From the NCBI RefSeq assembly GCF_024519315.1, contig NZ_JANIIC010000008.1:155258-219257 (forward strand): a stretch of DNA of 64,000 bases, given 5' to 3'. Made by a program: the position numbers and the translations under genes. Shown here one piece after another: positions 50,965-59,770 of this stretch. Origin of the DNA: Streptomyces malaysiensis subsp. samsunensis (GTDB taxonomy: Bacteria > Actinomycetota > Actinomycetes > Streptomycetales > Streptomycetaceae). The number at the start of each line of letters is the position of its first letter. The stretch's first letter is position 1. Under the pieces are notes generated by a model, which made no database searches, was not told where the DNA came from, and worked only from the letters and a program-made list of their open reading frames with translations.

Positions 50965-52420
50965 CCACCACCGAGAGCCGCACCGACGACGGTGCCGAAA
51001 GCCGTACCGTCCGTACGGGTGCCCGGCCGGGTGCCCGGCCGTGTGGCCGTACGGGCGTCCGCCCCGCCGGGTACGGCCTGATCCGCGTCAAGGGCGGCGA
51101 GCGCGACGTAAGCGCTGGGCGCGACGTAACGCTGGGCGCGACGTAACGCTGGGCGCGACGTAACGCTGGGCGCGACGTAAGCGCTGGGCGCGACGTAAGC
51201 GCTGGGCGCGACGTAACGCTGGGCGCGACGTAAGCGCTGGGCGCGACGTAAGCGCTGGGCGCGACGTAAGCGCTGGGCGCGACGTAAGCGCTGGGCGCGA
51301 CGTAAGCGCTGGGCGCGACGTAAGCGCTGGGCGCGACGTAAGCGCTGGGCGCGGTGGTGGTGCGCGCGGTGGGTATGGCGTACGTGGCGGATCGTTCCTG
51401 CTGCATCGCCGCTCGGCCCTCGTCGCGATCGGGCTGGCCCTGGCCACCGCCGCCGCCTGTGTGGCATATCTGTGCGTCGGCGAGGGCTTCGTCGCCCCCG
51501 CCGGCGCCGTGAAGGCCGTTCTGCACACCCAGTGGGGCCTCGGCCCGGCCACCCCGAACGACCTCGTCGTCGGCACGCTGCGGCTCCCCCGGATGACGCT
51601 CGGCCTGTTGGTCGGCGCCGCCTTCGGGATCGCGGGCGCGCTGATCCAGACGGTGGCCCGCAACCCCCTCGCGAGCCCCGACATCATCGGTGTCAGCCAG
51701 GGCGCGAGCGCGGTGACCGTGGGCGCGATGACCTACGGGATCGGCTCCTTCACGGTCCTGCCCTATCTCTCCGTCGCGGGCGGTCTCACCGCCGCCGCGC
51801 TGGTGTACGTCTTCGCCTGGCGCGGCGGGCTGCACGCCGCCCGCTTCGTGCTCATCGGCATCGGCTTCGCCGTCGCGCTGCGCTCGATCACCCATCTCTT
51901 CCTGACCAAGGGCGACTATCTGGTGGCCCAGCAGGCGAAGGTGTGGATGACCGGTTCGCTCAACGGCCGCGGCTGGGGCGAGGCCGCTCCGCTCGGCTGG
52001 GCGCTGCTGGTGCTGCTGCCCGGTGTGCTGTGGGCGGCGCGGGCGCAGCGCACGGTGTCGCTGGACGACGACACGGCGACCGCGCTCGGCGTACGGCTCG
52101 GGCGGGTGCGGCTGGGCCTGGCGTCCCTCGGCATCGTGCTCGCGTCGATGGCGACGGGCGCGGCCGGCCCGGTGGACTTCGTGGCGCTGCTCGCCCCGCA
52201 GATCGCCCGCCGGATGACCCGGACCGCCCAGATCCCGCTGCTGTGCTCGGCCCTGACCGGAGCGTTCATCGTCGTCACCGCCGATCTGCTGGCCCGCAAG
52301 CTGTTCGCGCCGACCGAACTGCCGGTGGGCGTGCTGACGGCCGCGGTCGGCGCCCCGTATCTGATCCACCTGCTGCTGTCTTCCGGGGGACGCGGCCGTA
52401 AGGGAGGCACCGCCGCATGA
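50961..52420 (+). pseudogene. second FecCD permease, frame broken by a 17/18-bp repeat array
   Basis: Translation from ATG 50961 gives MTTTESRTDDGAESRTVRTG and stops at 51146 inside the repeat array. The true permease frame resumes beyond it (DVSAGR repeats, then GGYGVRGGSFLLHRRSALVA and LRLPRMTLGLLVGAAFGIAG through VDFVALLAPQIARRMTRTAQ to 52420) and is open only from about 51164. The first usable start there is GTG 51461, inside the first membrane helix. If all fourteen units were 18 bp, four bases would be added and the whole gene would read in one frame. So this copy is off by repeat length: a phase-type switch, a recent inactivation, or a base-calling error. Confidence 0.85.
51103..51350. 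repeat. fourteen tandem 17/18-bp units inside a permease gene
   Basis: Unit starts are 51103, 51121, 51138, 51155, 51172, 51190, 51208, 51225, 51243, 51261, 51279, 51297, 51315 and 51333. The 18-bp unit is gcgacgtaagcgctgggc. The 17-bp variant (units starting 51121, 51138, 51155 and 51208) lacks one base (gtaacgctg for gtaagcgctg). In frame the 18-bp unit encodes DVSAGR. Confidence 0.97.
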
Positions 52421-53394
52421 CCGCTTCGGCGTCCACGATGGGAACGAGCCCGGAGGCGGGTCCCGCGGGCCCCGCCACCGCGAACCGGCTCACCGCACAT
52501 CAGCTGACCCTCGCCTACGAGGACCGGACCGTCGTGGACGGGCTGGACCTGGAGATACCCGATGGCGAGGTCACGGTCATCGTCGGCCCCAACGCCTGCG
52601 GCAAATCCACCCTGCTGCGCGCCCTCGGGCGGCTGCTGCGGCCGCGCGGCGGCGCCGTGCTGCTCGACGGCACGGATCTCGCGCGTATCCCCACGAAGAA
52701 GATCGCCCGGTCGGTGGGGCTGCTGCCGCAGACCCCGGTCGCGCCCGAGGCGATCACCGTCGCCGACCTCGTCTCCCGCGGCCGCCAGCCGCACCAGCAC
52801 TGGTGGCAGCAGTGGTCGGCGGAGGACGAACGGGCCGTCACGGACGCCATGGAGCGCACGGACGTCACCGCGCTCGCCGACCGCCCGGTGGACGAGCTGT
52901 CCGGCGGGCAGCGGCAGCGCGTCTGGATCGCGATGGCGCTCGCGCAGGAGACCGATCTGCTGCTGCTGGACGAGCCGACGACGTATCTGGACATCTCCCA
53001 CCAGGTGGACGTGCTGGACCTGGTGCGCCAGCTCAACCATGAACGCGGCCGTACGGTCGTCGCCGTCCTGCACGACCTCAACCAGGCCGCCCGCTACGCC
53101 GACCACCTGATCGCGATGAAGACGGGCCGAATCGTCGCCCGCGGCCGCCCGGAGGACATCGTCACGGCGGAGTTGGTGCACGAGGTCTTCGGCCTGGAGT
53201 CGGCGGTCGTCCCGGACCCGGTCACAGGCACCCCCTCGTCGTCCCGGGCACGCCTTGGGGAGCCGAGAAGGGCTGAGCGGGGCGGGGCCTGCGGGGCGGG
53301 ACCGAAGCGGGGCGTGGCCGAAGCGGGGCACGGGCCGAAGCGGGGCGCGGGCCGAAGCGGCGCGTTGCTCAGCCGCGCCGGGGCACGGGGCTGA
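52417..53394 (+). CDS. iron-siderophore ABC transporter ATPase
   Basis: This 325-residue nucleotide-binding subunit shows Walker A VGPNACGKSTLLRAL, Q-loop LLPQTPVAPEAI, signature DELSGGQRQRVWIAMALA, Walker B LLLLDEPTTYLD and H-loop VLHDLNQAARYA. It energises siderophore uptake with the two FecCD permeases; ATG 52417 overlaps the permease stop by 4 bp. The last 55 residues (PKRGVAEAGHGPKRGAGRSG) are repeat-derived and not part of the family. The gene's final codons are themselves the first copy of a 22-bp repeat that continues past the stop. Confidence 0.93.
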   Translation: MTASASTMGTSPEAGPAGPATANRLTAHQLTLAYEDRTVVDGLDLEIPDGEVTVIVGPNACGKSTLLRALGRLLRPRGGAVLLDGTDLARIPTKKIARSVGLLPQTPVAPEAITVADLVSRGRQPHQHWWQQWSAEDERAVTDAMERTDVTALADRPVDELSGGQRQRVWIAMALAQETDLLLLDEPTTYLDISHQVDVLDLVRQLNHERGRTVVAVLHDLNQAARYADHLIAMKTGRIVARGRPEDIVTAELVHEVFGLESAVVPDPVTGTPSSSRARLGEPRRAERGGACGAGPKRGVAEAGHGPKRGAGRSGALLSRAGARG

Positions 53395-53499
53395 ACCACG
53401 CGGGGCACAAGGCTGAGCGACGCGAGGCACGGGGCTCAGCCACGCGAGGCACGCGGCTCAGCCATGCGAGGCACGGGGCTCAGCCATGCGAGGCACGCG
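53367..53499. repeat. 22-bp tandem repeat spanning the ATPase stop codon
   Basis: Units begin at 53367 (23 bp), 53390, 53412, 53434, 53456 and 53478 (gctcagccatgcgaggcacg + 2 nt and variants). The first lies in the coding sequence, the second contains the TGA, and the rest fill the convergent gap. Confidence 0.92.
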
Positions 53500-53525
53500 G
53501 CTCATGGGCGACGGGGCTCCTGTCG

Positions 53526-54809
53526 TCAGCCCTTGCGACGGGCGCGCCACAGCAGGAACAGCACGGAGGCGATGGCCGCGCCGCGGACGACGTAGGGCCA
53601 GGTGTCCGTCAGGACGTCCTGCCAGCCGTCCTTGGGGATCGGCTCGCCCCACTTGCCGTCGGACCGTCCCCACAGCCAGACCACGGCCCCGGCCGCGACC
53701 AGGCCCGGCACACCCAGCGCGGCCCACTTCGCCTCGGCCGGGGAGCGGCGGTAGGTGCCGTAGTACGCGATCACCCAGCCGAAGGCGATCAGGATGAAGT
53801 TGCCCAGGCCGGCGCCCGCCACGAGGAGTCCGACCGCCACCAGCAGCACCGGGCCGAGCCCGGCGAGCCATTTGACGACGCCGCCCCCGGCCGCGGGCTC
53901 ACCGCCCGCCTTACCGGGCCCGAGCAGCACACGGCGCAGCGCACCGCGCTTCTTGGCTCCGGCCTCGGCCTTCGCCTGGTCCTTCGCCTTCGCCTCCTCG
54001 GCGGCCTTGGCCTCGGTGGCGGCCTTCTCCGCCGCCGCCTTCTCCTCGGCCTCCCGCCGCTCCTGGCGCTGCTGCTCGGGCGACTTGCCCTTGCCGAGCA
54101 GTTCGGGGATCTCGATCCCGCCGGTGAACCCCTCCACCGCGCCGTACTGCGCGTCGGACCGTTCGGGCTGGGCGAACGGACCCGGCTCCACATGCCACCA
54201 GTCCATGTTGGACTCGCGCGGGCCCAGTTCGTCCTCGCCCGCGAGATGCGGTGGCGAGGCGGCGTCGGGCGGGGGCGTGGCGGGAGTGGCGGGCCTCGGC
54301 TTGATCAGGGAGGTGGCGCCGTCGCCCGGGGCGCCCCCGGACGGGCCGCTCCCGTTCCGCCCGCCGTTCCGGCCGGCGCCGGGCACTCCCGGGGCGTCCT
54401 CCTCGCGCGGGGAGGGCACCTTACCGGTGAGACCGCTGCTCTTGGCGAGCCCGGCCAGCTTGTCGCGGGCCGCCCGCGCCGCCCCGGCCGCTCCCCGCGG
54501 CGCCACGCCACCGGCCGCCCCGCCTGTGCCACCGCTCTCGGCGCCGCCCGGCTCACCGCCCGTTCCCGAGCCCGGGTCGGGGCGCCCGCCCGCGGCGGCC
54601 ACCACGTCGGCCGGTGAGCCCAGCTTGGACAGGATCCGCTTCACTCCGGCCGGGCTGTCCGCCCCTCCGGTGGCCCGGCGATGGTCGATATCGGCACGGA
54701 GTCCGGAGACCAGCCGCATACGTTCACCGGACGACAGACCTTGCTGCTGAGCCAGGTCACCGACACGGCTCAGATAGTCATAGACGAGCTTCTCGCTCTC
54801 GATCCCCAC
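53526..54809 (-). CDS. HAAS-domain membrane protein with coiled linker
   Basis: The 427-residue protein starts with a HAAS-type helical domain (VYDYLSRVGDLAQQQGLSSG, VKRILSKLGSPADVVAAAGG). A long Gly/Pro/Ser-rich stretch follows, then a charged Ala/Lys/Glu segment likely to be helical (EAEEKAAAEKAATEAKAAEE), and three or four membrane helices at the end (VLLVAVGLLVAGAGLGNFIL; GVPGLVAAGAVVWLWG; VVRGAAIASVLFLLWRARRK). HAAS domains occur in bacterial signalling membrane proteins; no output domain is seen. GTG 54809 is preferred over TTG 54812 from the AGGGG spacing. Confidence 0.8.
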   Translation of the reverse strand: MGIESEKLVYDYLSRVGDLAQQQGLSSGERMRLVSGLRADIDHRRATGGADSPAGVKRILSKLGSPADVVAAAGGRPDPGSGTGGEPGGAESGGTGGAAGGVAPRGAAGAARAARDKLAGLAKSSGLTGKVPSPREEDAPGVPGAGRNGGRNGSGPSGGAPGDGATSLIKPRPATPATPPPDAASPPHLAGEDELGPRESNMDWWHVEPGPFAQPERSDAQYGAVEGFTGGIEIPELLGKGKSPEQQRQERREAEEKAAAEKAATEAKAAEEAKAKDQAKAEAGAKKRGALRRVLLGPGKAGGEPAAGGGVVKWLAGLGPVLLVAVGLLVAGAGLGNFILIAFGWVIAYYGTYRRSPAEAKWAALGVPGLVAAGAVVWLWGRSDGKWGEPIPKDGWQDVLTDTWPYVVRGAAIASVLFLLWRARRKG

Positions 54810-54995
54810 CAAGACCCCTGAGAATGCGCACCGTCGGCGTATCAGTCCGCTCCGACGTTACCGCGCGGAAGCGGAATCCCGCCGCATCCCCTGCGTCCCG
54901 CACCCCGCGGGTACTGTGGATCGAATGAGCAGCTCATGGAATCGGGAGCGCTGAAATGCCCGAAGAGACCAGCTCGCGCAACCGGGAGGCATGAC

Positions 54996-57900
54996 TTGCC
55001 CGCAGACACCGGCCACGGGGACGGCGGCCCACAGGGCCGCGGCCCAGGCACCGTCGGCCCACGGAACGGCGGCCACGGCGACCGCGGCCGCGGGGTGCCG
55101 CGCACCCTCGCCGAGGAGCTGCGCACCCGGCCCGACGACGCCCTCGCCGCCCTGCTGAGCGCCCGCCCCGATCTGCTCTCCCCGGTGCCGAACGACCTCA
55201 CCCAGCTCGCCACCCGGGCCGGCACCCGCGCCTCGGTGGTACGAGCCGTGGAGCGGCTCGACCGATTCGCCCAACAGACCGCCGAGGCCCTCGCGATCGC
55301 ACCCGACCCATGCCCGTACGAAACCCTGCGCGATCTGCTGACGGGCGACGCCAGCACGGAAAACGCGCGGGGCGCGTGGGAAGTGCCGGGTTCGAGGGAC
55401 ACCCGGGGGCCGGGGGGCGCCCGGGGGCCAGACGACGCCCAGGATCCCGGGGACGCCCGGGGGTCGGCAGACGCTCACGGTCCGCAGGATGCCCGGGGCC
55501 GGGAGGACGCCCGGGGGCCGCAGGACGCCCAGGGTCCAGGGGACACCCAGGACCCCAAGTACGGCCGGGGCACAGCCGAAGCCCCGGGCCTCAAGGACGC
55601 CCGGCGTCCCGGCGAGGCCCAGGGCCCGGGAGGCACCCCGAGCACCGGGAACGCCCAAGGCCCGAGCGACGCCTCGGTCACAGGGACCCCCTCGGCCGTC
55701 GGGCCCACGTCCGACACCGGAACCACGTCAGGCACCGGAACCCACTCGGCCACCGGGACTACGCCAGAGACCGGGACCCCCTCGGCCGCAGAGACCCCCT
55801 CGGCCGTCGGGCCCACGTCCGACACCGGAACCACGTCAGGCACCGGAACCCACTCGGCCACCGGGACTACGCCAGAGACCGGGACCCCCTCGGCCGTCGG
55901 GCCCGCGCCAGACACCGGAACCCACTCGGCCACCGGAACCACGCCAAGCACCGGGCCCGCGCCAGGCGCCAGAACCACCGCGGCCGCCGGGCCCGCATCC
56001 GGTATCGACCCCATCCCGGCCGCCGGGCCCGCATCCGGCATCGGCCCCCCCCCCCCCCCGGCCGCCGAAACCGCCGCAGGCGTCGGCGCCGCATCGCACA
56101 TCGCCACCCCCCTCAGCCCCGAGGAGCGCGCCGCGATCGCGGCAGAGCTGCCGCGTGCTGTGGCCACGTTGCGCGAGCAGGCCCTGGTCTGGGGTGGTGA
56201 CGACCGGCTCCGGCTGGTCCGTACCGCCCGCGAACTGCTCGCCCCCTCCCCCACCTCCCCCTCCCCGACCGGTCTCGGCCCGACCGTGCAGGAGGCCGCT
56301 TCCGGGATGTCGCCGGGCCGGTTGCAGGAGTTGCTGGCGGAGGACGGGCTGGCGCCCACGCACGATCCGGTCACGGCGGTGGCGGCCCTGGCCGAGCTGT
56401 TCCAGGACCGCGCCCGGATGGCGGCGCTGCTCGACGGAGCGCCGGCGGGCGCGCTGGCCGTGCTGGCCAAGCTGACCTGGGGGCCGCCGTACGGGGAGGC
56501 GTCCGTCGCCTCGCCCACTCCGCCCGTCGGCTGGCTGCTGGACCGTGGGCTGCTGCTGCCGTCCGGGCCGCGCAATGTCGTACTGCCCCGCGAGGTCGCC
56601 CTGCATCTGCGCCACGGCCGCGCGCACCGCGCCCCCGAGCCGCTGGCCCCGCCCCTCTCGCCCACCACCGAACACAATCCACAGGCTGTGGACAACACCG
56701 CCGCGGGCCAGACCTTCACCGCCCTGGCCACCGTCGAGGAGTTGCTCGGGCAGTGGGAGAGCGCCGGGCCGCCCGTGTTGCGCGCGGGCGGGCTGAGCGT
56801 CCGCGACCTCAAGCGGACCGCCGTGGCACTCGACGTGTCCGAACCGGTGGCCGCCTTCTGGATCGAGCTGGCGTACGCGGCCGGGCTGCTGGCCTCCGAC
56901 GGCGAGACCGACGAGCGCTACGCCCCCACCCCCGCCTACGACGACTGGCTGCGGCTGCCCGCCGAGGAGCGCTGGGCGCGGCTCGCCGCCGCCTGGCTGC
57001 CCGCGACCCGTACGGCGGGGCTGGTCGGCGGCCGGGACGGCAGGGGCCGTACCCTCGCGGCGCTCGGCCCCGACCTGGACCGCTCCCCGGCCCCCGAGGT
57101 CCGCCGCCGGATCCTCGGACTCCTGGCCACCCTGCCGCCCGGTGCCGCTGCCGCCCCCGAGGTGCTGCTGGCCCGGCTGCGGTGGGAGCGGCCGACCGGC
57201 CACCGCGGAGCCGCCGCCGCGGCCGCCCCCGGGGCCGCATCGTCCGCCGGAACCACCGGAATCACAGGAACCACCGGAACCACCCCCGGCACCACCTCGC
57301 CTACCGGAACCACCGGGTCCGCCCCCGGCGCCACCTCACCCACCAGCGAAGACCTGCGCTCGCGGCTGGCCCGCTGGACCATCGCGGAGGCCGAGATGCT
57401 CGGGATCACCGGCCGGGCCGCGCTCTCCTCCCATGGCCGCGCCCTCCTGGAACGCCACCCGGACGAACCGCCCACCGCCGGGAGCGACACCGCGTCCGCG
57501 CACGCCGCGCGGCTGCTCGCGCCGCTGCTCCCCGAGCCCCTCGACCACGTCCTGCTCCAGGCCGACCTCACCGCCGTCGCGCCCGGCCCCCTGGAACGGC
57601 CGCTCGCCGAGACGCTGGGCGTCCTCGCCGATGTCGAGTCCAAGGGCGGCGCGACCGTCTACCGCTTCACGCCCGAGTCCGTACGCCGTGCGTTGGACGC
57701 CGGGCGGACCGCCGACGATGTGCACACCTTCCTCGCCGCGCACTCCCGCACCCCGGTACCGCAGCCGCTCAGCTACCTCGTCGACGACGTGGCCCGTAAG
57801 CACGGCCGGTTGCGCATCGGCGCCGCCTCCGCGTATCTGCGCTGCGACGACGACACGCTGCTCGCCGAGATCCTCGCCGACCGCCGCTCGGCGGGGCTGC

Positions 57901-58550
57901 GGCTGCGCCGCCTCGCCCCCACCGTGCTGGCCGCGCAGGCGCCGCCGGACACGCTGCTGGAGGGTTTGCGGGCGATGGGGTACGCCCCGGCCGCCGAGTC
58001 CGCCGAGGGCGATGTGCTGGTCAGCCGCCCCGAGGCCCAGCGCACCCCGCCCCGTACGCCGCCCGTCCCGGTCCCCGAGGGCCCGCCGCTGCCCGACGCC
58101 ACCCTGCTGGGCGCGGCGGTACGCGCCATCCGTGCCGGGGACCTGGCCGCGACCGCGCCCCACAAAACGGTGGCCGCGTCCGGAGCCGGGCCGGGGCCGG
58201 AGGCCGGGCCGCATGGGTCCGGGGCCGGTTCCGGGGCGGATTCCGGGGCCGGTTCGCGGTCCGGCGCCAGGGGCGCCAGGTCCGGGGGCGGTTCCGGGGC
58301 CGGTGGCGACCGGCTGCCCCGCACCACCTCCGCCGACACCCTCGCCACCATGCAGGCGGCGGCCCTGACCGGCTCCAACGTCTGGATCGGCTACGTCAAC
58401 GCGAACGGCGCGGCCACCCAGCGCGTGATCGCCCCGGTCCGGGTCGAGGGCGGCTTCGTCACCGCGTACGACCACACCTCGGACGAAGTCCGTACGTACC
58501 CACTGCACCGCATCACGGGCGCCGCCGAACTGGCCGAGGACGCGACATAG
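54996..58550 (+). CDS. helicase-associated-domain protein with a roughly 240-residue repeat insertion
   Basis: The 1184-residue protein begins with a family-like N-terminus (RTLAEELRTRPDDALAALLS, VPNDLTQLATRAGTRASVVR, YETLRDLLTGD). The expected continuation, LPRAVATLREQALVWGGDDR, comes only about 240 residues later. The gap is filled with Gly/Pro/Arg/Asp- and then Thr/Gly/Ser-rich repeats, including a 96-bp perfect duplication. The rest matches the actinobacterial XPB-associated (Helicase_C_3) family, ending with a WYL-like strand set (VWIGYVNANGAATQRVIAPV). Partnership with the XPB helicase downstream is likely. TTG 54996 has GGGAGG 6 nt upstream; GTG 55096 region is an alternative. Confidence 0.82.
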   Translation: MPADTGHGDGGPQGRGPGTVGPRNGGHGDRGRGVPRTLAEELRTRPDDALAALLSARPDLLSPVPNDLTQLATRAGTRASVVRAVERLDRFAQQTAEALAIAPDPCPYETLRDLLTGDASTENARGAWEVPGSRDTRGPGGARGPDDAQDPGDARGSADAHGPQDARGREDARGPQDAQGPGDTQDPKYGRGTAEAPGLKDARRPGEAQGPGGTPSTGNAQGPSDASVTGTPSAVGPTSDTGTTSGTGTHSATGTTPETGTPSAAETPSAVGPTSDTGTTSGTGTHSATGTTPETGTPSAVGPAPDTGTHSATGTTPSTGPAPGARTTAAAGPASGIDPIPAAGPASGIGPPPPPAAETAAGVGAASHIATPLSPEERAAIAAELPRAVATLREQALVWGGDDRLRLVRTARELLAPSPTSPSPTGLGPTVQEAASGMSPGRLQELLAEDGLAPTHDPVTAVAALAELFQDRARMAALLDGAPAGALAVLAKLTWGPPYGEASVASPTPPVGWLLDRGLLLPSGPRNVVLPREVALHLRHGRAHRAPEPLAPPLSPTTEHNPQAVDNTAAGQTFTALATVEELLGQWESAGPPVLRAGGLSVRDLKRTAVALDVSEPVAAFWIELAYAAGLLASDGETDERYAPTPAYDDWLRLPAEERWARLAAAWLPATRTAGLVGGRDGRGRTLAALGPDLDRSPAPEVRRRILGLLATLPPGAAAAPEVLLARLRWERPTGHRGAAAAAAPGAASSAGTTGITGTTGTTPGTTSPTGTTGSAPGATSPTSEDLRSRLARWTIAEAEMLGITGRAALSSHGRALLERHPDEPPTAGSDTASAHAARLLAPLLPEPLDHVLLQADLTAVAPGPLERPLAETLGVLADVESKGGATVYRFTPESVRRALDAGRTADDVHTFLAAHSRTPVPQPLSYLVDDVARKHGRLRIGAASAYLRCDDDTLLAEILADRRSAGLRLRRLAPTVLAAQAPPDTLLEGLRAMGYAPAAESAEGDVLVSRPEAQRTPPRTPPVPVPEGPPLPDATLLGAAVRAIRAGDLAATAPHKTVAASGAGPGPEAGPHGSGAGSGADSGAGSRSGARGARSGGGSGAGGDRLPRTTSADTLATMQAAALTGSNVWIGYVNANGAATQRVIAPVRVEGGFVTAYDHTSDEVRTYPLHRITGAAELAEDAT
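55693..55896. repeat. 96-bp perfect duplication inside the helicase-associated gene
   Basis: 55693-55788 and 55801-55896 are identical (108-bp period), encoding SAVGPTSDTGTTSGTGTHSA and following residues twice. Shorter degenerate units extend on both sides (about 55365-56085). Confidence 0.92.
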
Positions 58551-58592
58551 GCCACGGCCACAGCCCGCCAGCCGCAGCCACGGGCCGACAGG

Positions 58593-59599
58593 TCACGCGG
58601 CGGGCGGTGGCTGGGTCCCGCGCCGGGTCCACCGGTGCCACCAGTGGCGGCGACGGGGATACAGGGCATGGCCGAGCCGACGCCCGACCACGACATAGCC
58701 GAGCAGCGCACCCGTCGTGTTGAGGATCACGTCGTCGATGTCGAAGGCCCGGCCCTCGACGATCAGCCCCTGAACGGTCTCGACGGCCACCATCACCAAA
58801 GCCGTCACCACCGCCACCCGCACCGCGCCCCGCGCCCTGGGCACCAGCATCGGCAGCAGCACTCCGAAGGGCGCGCCGAGCAGCACATTGCCGCCGATCT
58901 GCTGCACCGTGTCCCGGAAGGCGGGCTGGTCGATGTAGGTGCGCAGGGACCGCCCCGGATGCAGATTGGTGTGCACGAGGTCGACCGAATCGGGCGAGGG
59001 CACCAGCGTGGCCTTGGCGAGCGCCGCCGCGAAGCCGACCATGCAGACGAACGCCACGAGCAGCACCAGCCCCCGCGCGACGCGCGCGCCGAACGACTTG
59101 CGCTGGAGCAGCGCCTTCTCCGGGACGCCCGGAGGCTCCGGTGCCTGGGACTCGGCGGTTCGGGCTTTGGTGGACTGGGCTTTCGTGGGCTGGGGGGCTT
59201 TCGCGGACTGGGCGGCTTTCGCGGACTGGTCCTTGGCGGACGGGGCGGCTTTCGTGGTCCGGGCCTTCGCGGACTGAGCCTTCGTGGACTGGGCCTTCGT
59301 CGTCCGGGCCTTCGTTGACCCAGGCTTCGCGGTCTGCCGCTTCGCGGTCTGCTGCTTCGCGGTCCCTGAGGCCCCCTTCGTCGGCCCCCGCCCGTCCGCG
59401 CCCCCTTCTCCTTGCCGCTCCCCTTCGTCTGGCTCCCGGTCGACCGGGAGCCCTCCCCGGTCCGCTTCGCCGCCGTCCGCTTCTCCGCCGACTTCCTCTC
59501 AGCCGACTTCCCCTCCGCCGACTTCCCCTCTGCCGCCCGCTTCACCGTCGTCCTCTTGTCCGCCGTCCGCCGGATCTCCCATCCAGCGATGCTGATCAC
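58593..59599 (-). pseudogene. VanZ-like membrane protein gene with a frameshift in its Lys/Ala-rich 5' part
   Basis: GTG 59599 (VISIAGWEIRRTADKRTTVK) has AGGGAG 5 nt upstream and opens a Lys/Ala/Glu-rich stretch (AAEGKSAEGKSAERKSAEKR). That frame loses its character at about 59405-59371, where the other minus frame begins TKGASGTAKQQTAKRQTAKP and continues without a stop into the VanZ domain (VDLVHTNLHPGRSLRTYIDQ; GGNVLLGAPFGVLLPMLVPR; AFDIDDVILNTTGALLGYVV). Three runs of five C (59372-59376, 59385-59389, 59401-59405) mark the likely slip site. Either a real frameshift or a sequencing error; VanZ-domain proteins have been linked to lipoglycopeptide tolerance. Confidence 0.75.
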
Positions 59600-59770
59600 A
59601 GGGACTCCCTCCCGCCCAGGTAGCTCGGGCTCAGTTGTCGTGCCCCCGTCGATCCAATCCGTCTTCGCCGCTTGCCCGTAGCCGCCCGGAGTATCCCTGT
59701 GGCTCTCCGCCACGCCTTCTCGATGAGGGACACTGGTTCTTTGGCCGGCAGCACGAAAGGACCCAGGCGC

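Noticed and set aside
51103..51350. CRISPR array
   Set aside because: Units are directly adjacent without spacers and encode a hexapeptide; no cas genes nearby.
50930..52369. Long minus-strand open frame full of YVAPSA/TSRPAL repeats opposite the permease
   Set aside because: It is the antisense reading of the 17/18-bp array and of real permease codons; no start site or family resemblance.
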